Positions 1-6,005 of a DNA stretch of 11,408 bases are shown here, in pieces (position 1 is the stretch's first letter; each line of letters begins with the position of its first letter). The stretch covers positions 1 to 11,408 of the forward strand of contig JBEAPO010000137.1 of NCBI GenBank assembly GCA_041164425.1, written 5' to 3'. This DNA is from F1-20-MAGs119 sp041164425. GTDB lineage: Bacteria > Actinomycetota > Acidimicrobiia > Acidimicrobiales > Ilumatobacteraceae. The translations under genes were made by a program, and so were the position numbers. The notes under the pieces are model-generated. The model was not told the origin of the DNA. It did not search any database and saw nothing but the letters and a program-made list of their open reading frames with translations.

Positions 1-1977
1 GACGTTGAACGACAGCGCACCGGTGATGAGGATCGTCTTGTGGCCGAGTGCCCGGTGTTCGCGCACTCGGCGGATGGCGGCGGGGAACGACTTCGCAACG
101 ATGATGTGGGTCATCATCTCCGTCGCGTCGCGCTCGATCTGTTCAACGGGGGCGTCCTCGTAGCGGCGATAGAAGTAGCGCAGGAAGTCGCCGCGGTCTT
201 TGCGATCCATGCTGAGCAAACTCGGCGCCTCGCGCAGCGTCCGCAACACGTAGCGCATGCGTTCGGGGCCGTTCAGGTGGCGCGTCGCCAGCCACGAGTA
301 GCTCTCGACCACGTTCGAGGCAATGAGGGTGTTCTCCAGGTCGAAAGCGGCGACCTGGCGGTTGGGCGACAGAACGTTCGCCCGCAGGCGGGCGCTGCGG
401 TCGGTTTTCGTCTTGCCCGGCGTCATCTTCACGCGGGCGTGTTCGACCACCGACGGAAGGTGCACTTTCTGCACGTAGTCGTCCCAGGGCACGACGCGCG
501 GGTCAAAGCAGAACGCATCGCGGTCGGCGACGTCGAGTTCGTGCCACAGTGCGAGCAAGTTTTCGACCGAGTAGATGGCCTCGCACTCGGTGTAGAGGCC
601 GTACAGTTCGACGTATTCGAGTGCGCGTTCGATCTCGATGCGGCGCTCTTCGAGCTTCGCGCTCCACGTCGCCTGAGTGCCACGCAGCGGCAATGACTGC
701 AGCAGGCGTTCACCACGCGTCACCAGTGTCTGTGCGCGGTTCAGTTGCTTTTGCACGCGACCCCTGCCGGGGAAGTTCCAGTCGGGGACGACGATCGGCT
801 GGCCCTCGGCGTCGTGGATCGGGTGCTCGGTGAACCAGCCGCGAACGTTGTCGACGAGTTGGCTGTAGCGCAGAGGGTTCGTGCTGCCGGACGCAACCTG
901 CGTGATGTAGGGCGCCTCGGGGCCCTTTGCTGCGACCGCGATGATGGCTGCCACGACGATGTCGACGGGAATGACGTCGATCGTTCCCTCGGGGACGCCG
1001 GGGAACTCACGCAGCAGCCCGCGCGCGTACGAGATGATGACCGGCTCGGCCATGCGGAACCCACGAATCCAGCCCGGCCGCGGTTCGGCAAGTGCCGATT
1101 CGATGATCGACGGACGCACGATGTTGACGGGAAGCGAACCCTTGGTTTCGGTGAGGGCCTGCTCGCCGAGCGCCTTCGTGAATGCATAGGCGTCGGGCCA
1201 GCCGACACTTGCTGCTCGCGCGCGACCGGCCTGCACCAGTTCGTTCTGCACCCACTTGTCGCGGAGTTGTTCTGTCTTTGCAGCGAGTGCGGGCGCACCC
1301 GCCGCGCCGAGTTCATGGCGGGCATCGGCACGGAACTTCGTCAGCGCCTGCGGTGTGCGGCTGGCTGCTTCGACATCGCCACGCAGTCGCCGTGCAGAAT
1401 CGACCTCGGCCCGCCAATTGAGGCCGATGTCGAAGGGTCCCTCGGACACGAGAAGTTCGGGCGCGTGACCACGACGGTTACCAGCCACATAACACGTACT
1501 GACTGCAACGAGGTGTGGCTTGGTGGTCGAAGCCGCGTGCAATTCGTTCAGCACCGCAGCGAGGCGAACCGGTCCGAGAAGGTTCACCTCGACGGCGGAG
1601 TCGAGAGGGGAGTCGAAGGCGACCGCTGCCGCCGAGTGGATGACGATGTCGCACGTGGCGAGTGCCGTGCGCCCTGCCTCGTCGAGGCCGAGTCCATCGA
1701 CGGAGATATCGCCGTCGATCGCGTGCACGCGACGCGCGCACATCGCATCGAAGTCCTCGGCTGTCTCCTTCAATTCGCTGCGCAGGCGATCGAACGCGTC
1801 GTTGTTCAGGATCTCGCGCTTCACGCGGCTCGCGGCACCACGACGTCCACCGCGCACGATGAGGAACAGCTCGCAACCAGGTGCGCCGCGCAGAAGGCGC
1901 TCAACGAGGGCCGTACCGACGAAGCCCGTCGACCCTGTGATGGCAATGCGCCGGCCCGCCAATGACTCCGCGATCAT
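1..1977 (-). CDS. Acyl-CoA reductase fused to HAD-IB hydrolase (3' end outside window)
   Basis: The reading frame is open from the ATG at 1977 to the window edge (659 codons visible, no stop). Residues 10-360 are an extended SDR domain of the fatty acyl-CoA reductase type: TGSTGFVG NAD(P)-binding loop at 14-21, VSTCYVAG at 159-166 carrying the catalytic Ser/Thr position, and YAFTK (Y264, K268) as the YxxxK pair. Residues about 400-515 look like the C-terminal FAR_C region (FDPRVVPWDDYV at 491-502). From about 541 a HAD-IB domain begins. Its motif I reads DLENT (D546 nucleophile, E548 where Asp is usual) and ILITG at 649-653 supplies the motif II Thr; motifs III and IV lie beyond the window. 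Expected chemistry is NAD(P)H reduction of long-chain acyl-CoA to aldehyde or alcohol, plus phosphatase activity on an unknown, perhaps lipid, phosphate. HAD-lipid enzyme fusions are known, for example mycobacterial PlsC-type proteins. A further C-terminal domain is possible. Confidence 0.85.
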   Translation of the reverse strand, partial: MIAESLAGRRIAITGSTGFVGTALVERLLRGAPGCELFLIVRGGRRGAASRVKREILNNDAFDRLRSELKETAEDFDAMCARRVHAIDGDISVDGLGLDEAGRTALATCDIVIHSAAAVAFDSPLDSAVEVNLLGPVRLAAVLNELHAASTTKPHLVAVSTCYVAGNRRGHAPELLVSEGPFDIGLNWRAEVDSARRLRGDVEAASRTPQALTKFRADARHELGAAGAPALAAKTEQLRDKWVQNELVQAGRARAASVGWPDAYAFTKALGEQALTETKGSLPVNIVRPSIIESALAEPRPGWIRGFRMAEPVIISYARGLLREFPGVPEGTIDVIPVDIVVAAIIAVAAKGPEAPYITQVASGSTNPLRYSQLVDNVRGWFTEHPIHDAEGQPIVVPDWNFPGRGRVQKQLNRAQTLVTRGERLLQSLPLRGTQATWSAKLEERRIEIERALEYVELYGLYTECEAIYSVENLLALWHELDVADRDAFCFDPRVVPWDDYVQKVHLPSVVEHARVKMTPGKTKTDRSARLRANVLSPNRQVAAFDLENTLIASNVVESYSWLATRHLNGPERMRYVLRTLREAPSLLSMDRKDRGDFLRYFYRRYEDAPVEQIERDATEMMTHIIVAKSFPAAIRRVREHRALGHKTILITGALSFNV

Positions 1978-1984
1978 CGTCGTA

Positions 1985-1990
1985 GTTCTA
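1985..1990 (-). promoter_or_regulatory. Candidate -10 element of the acyl reductase-HAD gene
   Basis: Read on the minus strand, TAGAAC (followed by T) ends seven bases before the ATG at 1977. That spacing would put the transcript start at or next to the start codon, as in leaderless actinobacterial mRNAs, and no Shine-Dalgarno sequence precedes the ATG. The match to TANNNT is imperfect at the last base. The corresponding -35 position falls inside the palindrome at 1999-2016. Confidence 0.35.
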
Positions 1991-1998
1991 GCAGGTTT

Positions 1999-2016
1999 CT
2001 CTACCAATTGGTAGAG
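1999..2016. promoter_or_regulatory. 18-bp perfect palindrome, likely TetR operator
   Basis: CTCTACCAATTGGTAGAG is its own reverse complement over all 18 bases. It lies in the 62-base gap between the divergent acyl reductase-HAD gene and the TetR gene. Its centre is about 30 bases from one start codon and about 32 from the other. TetR-family dimers typically bind such inverted repeats, and divergent neighbours are their commonest targets. A bound dimer would cover the -35 region of both genes, giving joint repression of the enzyme and autoregulation. The palindrome is directly visible; the binding protein is inferred. Confidence 0.8.
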
Positions 2017-2025
2017 GATGCCGAG

Positions 2026-2031
2026 TACTCT
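2026..2031 (+). promoter_or_regulatory. Candidate -10 element of the TetR gene
   Basis: TACTCT fits TANNNT and ends eight bases before the ATG at 2040, so transcription would begin at or within a base or two of the start codon. AGAGG at 2034-2038 sits only one base before the ATG, too close to act as a ribosome binding site, which favours leaderless translation. The -35 position would lie inside the palindrome at 1999-2016. Confidence 0.4.
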
Positions 2032-2039
2032 GCAGAGGC

Positions 2040-2630
2040 ATGGCGGGAAAGCCCACGCGGGAGCGGATACTGGAGGCGGCCCTCGACCGCTTCGGAACCG
2101 CTGGAATCGATTCAACCAGCCTTGACGACATCGCTCGCGGAGTGGGGGTCGCCAAACAGACGCTCCTTTATTGGTTTCCTTCGAAAGAAGAGTTGGTCGT
2201 CGCCGTGCTGCAGCGAGTGGCCGACGAATTGGTGGTCGAGGTGGGTGCCGCCGTGCGAGGAGCACCGCACGGTTTCGCGCGTGTCGAAGCCGCGGTGACG
2301 GCCGTGTTCAGACCCGCCGTGCGACGTCCTGCGCTGCTCGGCTTGGTACGTGAATTGAACAGGTTGAGTCCGGAACTTGCCGATGCGGTCGTGTCGCGGA
2401 TGAGGCCACTCGTCGACCTAGCGGTCGCGTACCTCGAGGGCGAGATGGATGCGGGGCGTCTGCGGCGGGCCGACGCGCGTCTGTTGATGGCGTTCGCATA
2501 CTCGACGGTCGTCGGCGTTGCGACGGAACCTGTGGCGTTGCGCGCCGTGGGATGGGAGCCGGGCGTTGCCTCGTTGCGCAAACTGCGCGCGGAACTACTT
2601 GCGTTCCTGCGCGCCGCGCTTGCTGCGTGA
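2040..2630 (+). CDS. TetR/AcrR family transcriptional regulator
   Basis: This 196-residue protein has the normal TetR length and layout. The N-terminal DNA-binding domain spans about residues 5-52: RERILEAALDRFGTAGIDST leads into the helix-turn-helix, with LDDIARGVGVAKQTLLYWF at 28-46 and the family hallmark FPSKEEL at 46-52. The remainder is a helical ligand-binding domain without a recognisable specificity signature. ATG 2040 is the only sensible start because the family pattern begins within a few residues of it. The gene diverges from the acyl reductase-HAD gene over a palindromic operator, so a fatty acid, acyl-CoA or related lipid is a reasonable guess for its effector (inference). Its last 36 bases overlap the convergent 3' end of ddl. 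Confidence 0.93.
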   Translation: MAGKPTRERILEAALDRFGTAGIDSTSLDDIARGVGVAKQTLLYWFPSKEELVVAVLQRVADELVVEVGAAVRGAPHGFARVEAAVTAVFRPAVRRPALLGLVRELNRLSPELADAVVSRMRPLVDLAVAYLEGEMDAGRLRRADARLLMAFAYSTVVGVATEPVALRAVGWEPGVASLRKLRAELLAFLRAALAA

Positions 2631-3641
2631 GCGGCGGTCAAGGGCCAGCTCGACGAGACGGTCGATCAGCCTGTCGTAGCTGAGGCCGGTTGCTTCCCAC
2701 ATCTTGGGGTACATCGAAATTGGCGTGAACCCCGGGATGGTGTTCACCTCGTTCAACAGGAATCCGCGTCCTTTTTCTTCGAAGAAGAAGTCGACACGAG
2801 CCATGCCCTCGCAGCGCAGTTCGCCGTACACACGAGCGGCGAGCTCGCGCACGATGCGTGTCTGGTCGACATCGAGTACGGCCGGAATGATCAGTTGCGC
2901 CGATGCGTTCACGTACTTGTCGTCGTAGTCGTAGAACTCGGCACCCGCGACGATCTCGCCCGGCAGTGAAACATCGGGTGTCAGGTTGCCGAGCACGGCG
3001 ACCTCGATTTCGCGTCCGACTATGGCCTCTTCGCACAGAGCCCATTCATCGAACACGAATGCGTGGCGGATGGCGGCGAGGACATCATCGCGGGACTTCG
3101 CCTTGCGCACGCCGACAGAGGATCCCATGTTTGACGGTTTCACGAACATCGGTAAGCCGACCGATGCGATGATCTCGTCGACCTGGGAAGGGTCGAAGTG
3201 CGGTTCGTGGACTACGCGGAAGTGTGGCTGTGGCAGGCCAGCGGCCGCGACGATTTGTTTTGCCATCGCCTTGTCCATGCAGAGCGCGCTCGAAAGAACG
3301 CCCGCTCCAACGTAGGGAAAATCGGCAACTTCGAGCATGCCCTGCACGGTGCCGTCCTCGCCGAGCGGCCCGTGCAGCAACGGCATGACGACGGTGTTGT
3401 GGCGTTCGATGTCGCCGAGACTTATGTGCGGTCCGATCGGTTCCAGCCGACCCGTCGCCGACGCGGCAGGCGACGCATCGGCACGGTGCCATGTCCCGTC
3501 GCGGTCGATGCCGATCGCGGCGATGGAGTATCTCGCCGGATTGGCTGCTGCAATGACGTGCGCGGCGGTTACGCAACTCACGTCGTGTTCGGCAGACTCG
3601 CCACCGAACAAGACGACGAGGTTGACTTTCGCGCCGCTCAT
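2595..3641 (-). CDS. ddl: D-alanine--D-alanine ligase
   Basis: This cytoplasmic ATP-grasp enzyme joins two D-alanines for the peptidoglycan stem peptide. The 348 residues match the usual Ddl length. Visible motifs in order: LFGGESAEHDVS at 11-22 (N-terminal substrate Glu), LLHGPLGEDGTVQG at 88-101, FVKPSNMGSSVGVRK at 166-180 (ATP-binding glycine-rich loop), EFYDYDDKY at 235-243 (omega loop, the tyrosine type of D-Ala-D-Ala rather than D-lactate ligases), ARVDFFF at 281-287, and NEVNTIPGFTPISMYP at 297-312 (metal-binding Glu and Asn). The frame stays open upstream to 3830, but homology begins at the ATG at 3641; the upstream part is the opposite-strand start of murF. The stop is TAG at 2595-2597. 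The basic tail (RRSRSKRGAQERK) is encoded partly by the region overlapping the TetR gene. Confidence 0.97.
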   Translation of the reverse strand: MSGAKVNLVVLFGGESAEHDVSCVTAAHVIAAANPARYSIAAIGIDRDGTWHRADASPAASATGRLEPIGPHISLGDIERHNTVVMPLLHGPLGEDGTVQGMLEVADFPYVGAGVLSSALCMDKAMAKQIVAAAGLPQPHFRVVHEPHFDPSQVDEIIASVGLPMFVKPSNMGSSVGVRKAKSRDDVLAAIRHAFVFDEWALCEEAIVGREIEVAVLGNLTPDVSLPGEIVAGAEFYDYDDKYVNASAQLIIPAVLDVDQTRIVRELAARVYGELRCEGMARVDFFFEEKGRGFLLNEVNTIPGFTPISMYPKMWEATGLSYDRLIDRLVELALDRRSRSKRGAQERK

Positions 3642-3648
3642 GGTCCCG

Positions 3649-3677
3649 ACCGTACTAGCCGCCGGCGGTAGCGTCAC
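3649..3677 (-). promoter_or_regulatory. Putative leaderless promoter of ddl
   Basis: On the minus strand TACGGT (3654-3649, fitting TANNNT) lies seven bases before the ddl ATG at 3641. GTGACG (3677-3672) lies 17 bases further upstream and shares TGAC with the TTGACN -35 consensus. No Shine-Dalgarno sequence is present. The -35 overlaps the -10 of the opposing murF promoter. Confidence 0.5.
3669..3674 (+). promoter_or_regulatory. Putative -10 element of murF (leaderless)
   Basis: TAGCGT fits TANNNT and is followed by exactly six bases before the murF ATG at 3681, which places the expected transcript start on the A of the start codon. There is no Shine-Dalgarno sequence. The corresponding -35 window (3646-3651, CCGACC) is weak and overlaps the ddl -10. 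Confidence 0.5.
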
Positions 3678-3680
3678 GGT

Positions 3681-5015
3681 ATGCGGATTCCCGTCGTCGA
3701 AGCGGCACGCGCGACGAACGCGCGGGTCGTCGGCGATGCGTCGACGAGGTGCAACGGTGTGTCGTATGACTCGCGCTCGCTCGTTCCGGGAAATCTTTTC
3801 GTCGCGGTGGTTGCTGCGCGTGATGGTCACGACTTCGTCGCCGATGCCGTTCGTGCCGGTTGTTCGGCCGTGCTGGTGTCAAGGGAGATCCCCGGTTGTC
3901 CGGTGCCCCAGATCGTCGTGTCCGACACCGCCGCTGGACTCACCAACCTCGGACGTTGGGCACGCGGTGTCCTCGCGGCCCGTGTCGACGGACGAGTGGT
4001 GGGTATCACTGGCTCGGTTGGAAAGACGACAACGAAGGACTACATCGCGTCCGCGTTGAGGACACGGTTCAGCGTCGGTGCCAGTGAGAAGTCGCTGAAC
4101 AACGACCAGGGAATGCCCGTGACGCTGTTAAACGCACCTGACGGCGCCGACGCACTCGTCCTCGAGATGGGTATGCGTGGATTCGGCGAAATTGCCCGGC
4201 TCGCAACACTTGCACGGCCGGACGTCGGTGTGGTTACCCGCGTCGGCGAATCGCACGGCGAACTTGTCGGCGGTATCGAGGGTGTCGCGCGGGCGAAGGG
4301 AGAGCTGATCGGATCGCTTCCGTCGTCGGGTATCGCAGTTCTGAACGGCGATGACGCTCGGGTGACGGCGATGCGCGCGCTCACTGACGCGCGGACCTAC
4401 ACCTACGGCTCGGGCGACGATGCCGACATGCAGTTCGCGAATGTCGAGCAACGCGGTGCTGCCGGTGTCACGTTCCGGTTCGTCTCGCGGTGGGGCAGCG
4501 GCGAATGCGTATTGCCGACCCCCGGGTTGCACATGGTGTCGAACGCGGCGGCTGCGTTGTTGGTGGCCGCGGTGACGGGCTGCGACCTCGACCGGGTGTC
4601 GGCGGCGCTCGGTCGTGCGGAGTTGTCACCCATGCGGATGGCAATCCGTCGCACCGCCGGATTGACGATCATCGACGATTCCTACAACGCAAGCCCAACC
4701 TCGGTGATCGCGGCCCTCGACACGATGGCTGCGATGCCCGCGGGACGACGAGTCGCCGTGCTCGGCACCATGGCTGAGATCGCCGATTCCGCCGCGATGC
4801 ACCGCGCCGTTGCCCAACATGCGGCGCGACTCGGCATTGAAGTCGTCGCGGTGGGGACCGACCTCTACGGTGCGAAGCGCATCGACAACCATGACGATGT
4901 CGTAGTGATGGTGCGCGCACTTCCCTCCGAGTCCGTGGTGTTGTTCAAGGCATCACGCATGGTCGGTCTCGACCGGCTAGTGCAGCTTTTCGTGGTGCCT
5001 AACATCGACGCATGA
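3681..5015 (+). CDS. murF: UDP-N-acetylmuramoyl-tripeptide--D-alanyl-D-alanine ligase (MurF-like)
   Basis: This Mur ligase uses ATP to add D-Ala-D-Ala to the UDP-MurNAc tripeptide in the cytoplasm, directly using the product of neighbouring Ddl. At 444 residues it has normal MurF length. The N-terminal substrate domain contains SYDSRSLVPGNLFVA (28-42). The central ATPase has the P-loop GITGSVGKTTTKD (108-120), LNNDQGMPVTLL (139-150), EMGMRGFGEI (162-171) and AKGEL (205-209) with the Lys that is carbamylated in several Mur ligases. The C-terminal domain has IDDSYNASPTS (331-341) and ASRMVGLDRLV (424-434). Some normally conserved positions differ: TRVG at 186-189 where MurF usually has an Asn, HM at 284-285 instead of HN, and LGTMAEI at 361-367 instead of LGDMxEL. 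The assignment to the family is firm. Because of these changes and its position outside a visible dcw cluster, it could be a divergent or second MurF. Confidence 0.9.
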   Translation: MRIPVVEAARATNARVVGDASTRCNGVSYDSRSLVPGNLFVAVVAARDGHDFVADAVRAGCSAVLVSREIPGCPVPQIVVSDTAAGLTNLGRWARGVLAARVDGRVVGITGSVGKTTTKDYIASALRTRFSVGASEKSLNNDQGMPVTLLNAPDGADALVLEMGMRGFGEIARLATLARPDVGVVTRVGESHGELVGGIEGVARAKGELIGSLPSSGIAVLNGDDARVTAMRALTDARTYTYGSGDDADMQFANVEQRGAAGVTFRFVSRWGSGECVLPTPGLHMVSNAAAALLVAAVTGCDLDRVSAALGRAELSPMRMAIRRTAGLTIIDDSYNASPTSVIAALDTMAAMPAGRRVAVLGTMAEIADSAAMHRAVAQHAARLGIEVVAVGTDLYGAKRIDNHDDVVVMVRALPSESVVLFKASRMVGLDRLVQLFVVPNIDA

Positions 5016-5995
5016 CTTCTCCTGCTGTCGAGAATTTTGTCCGTGAGTTCCTGTCGGGTTTTTCCGGAGACCCCGCTTCGACCGTCGACCGAGTCATCGA
5101 GGCCTCGAGCGGTCTGAGTGCCGACGAGATGCTCGGTGCTCTTGGTCATCCCGACGTTGCCGCAGCCGGGCGAACATTCGGAGTCCAGTTGATGGCAGAC
5201 CTCATGCATCCTCGAGATTCGGTTTATTTCGATTCGATCTACGGCGCCTACCGCGGCCAGCGCGACATCCGTGGTTGGTTGGTGCCGACGATGGCTTCGG
5301 TGCCTTTCCTCGAGTTCGTGCCCACCCACGAGGCACATTTGTTCGTCGATGGCCCGGGAGCTGCAAGCGTGGACGAGTGGAAGATGGTGATCGATCCCAC
5401 AGCAATTGGAGGTGAAGGCGAGCCAATTGACGTGGGGAGGGGCGTTTCGGTGCGTCGATACCGCGACGGTTGGATCAATTGGTCTTGCGATGTGTACGAC
5501 ACCGGACCGTTTCGCGCGGATCCAAATGCCGGTCTTCCTCCGATACCCGAGGTTGCTTGGCAGACCGACAATGCGGTGCCGGAGAGTCGCGTGCGTGATG
5601 TCGACTTCGAGGCCGAGTGTCGAAAGTTCCATCCGACGGACTCGGAATACCACGACCCGATCTTCGGAACCTTCCGTGGACGCGATGAGATCACGGCGTG
5701 GCTCCTTGACGTCATGCCGAAGTGCGGCGACATCGTCTTCGAAGCGCTCGGTCCGGTTTTCGACGACGGCGAAGTATTCGTGCAGGAGTGGATGCAAAAG
5801 GCGATCACGCCCGGCGGTGAACGCGTCGAGATGGTTCGGGGTACTAGCGTCCGTCGCTACAAGAACGGGGCAACGGTGTACGCGGCCGATTACTTCGACA
5901 CGGCACCACTCGCCACACCCGTTGTCGTCTCTGCCGCAGCGGCTTGCGGTTCGACGCTGACCCTCGACGACATCATGCGCTGGCGCAACCGCTGA
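5012..5995 (+). CDS. Tandem NTF2/SnoaL-like domain protein, function unknown
   Basis: The start overlaps the murF stop as ATGA (5012-5015), so translation is probably coupled to murF. The 327-residue product has no signal peptide or membrane segment. It appears to contain two copies of an NTF2/SnoaL-like fold. HPRDSVYFDSIYGAYRGQRDIRGWL (66-90) matches HPTDSEYHDPIFGTFRGRDEITAWL (207-231), and RRYRDGWINWSCDVYDTGPF (148-167) matches RRYKNGATVYAADYFDTAPL (281-300). The copies are therefore offset by about 133-141 residues. An N-terminal helical stretch (1-58) precedes copy 1 and a short tail (301-327) follows copy 2. Such domains serve as small-molecule isomerases, cyclases, hydrolases or plain binding modules, and the sequence does not decide between these. 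The placement suggests a cell-envelope or precursor-related role, but that is inference. The gene ends ten bases from the convergent MFS gene. Confidence 0.85.
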   Translation: MTSPAVENFVREFLSGFSGDPASTVDRVIEASSGLSADEMLGALGHPDVAAAGRTFGVQLMADLMHPRDSVYFDSIYGAYRGQRDIRGWLVPTMASVPFLEFVPTHEAHLFVDGPGAASVDEWKMVIDPTAIGGEGEPIDVGRGVSVRRYRDGWINWSCDVYDTGPFRADPNAGLPPIPEVAWQTDNAVPESRVRDVDFEAECRKFHPTDSEYHDPIFGTFRGRDEITAWLLDVMPKCGDIVFEALGPVFDDGEVFVQEWMQKAITPGGERVEMVRGTSVRRYKNGATVYAADYFDTAPLATPVVVSAAAACGSTLTLDDIMRWRNR

Positions 5996-6005
5996 CCAAC
6001 GCGGG

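Noticed and set aside
745..1965. 406-codon open frame on the plus strand, and another at 40-696
   Set aside because: They lie antisense to the acyl reductase-HAD frame, which shows recognisable domains throughout. Their translations look like no known family, and long antisense frames are common in GC-rich DNA.
3659..3668. CCGCCGGCGG palindrome between ddl and murF, considered as an operator
   Set aside because: It is ten bases of pure G/C in GC-rich DNA, and no regulator gene is adjacent, so chance is a sufficient explanation.
3642..3830. N-terminal extension of ddl to 3830
   Set aside because: Ddl homology begins at MSGAKVNLVVLFGG (ATG 3641). The extension is antisense to the start of murF and reads as Arg-rich nonsense.
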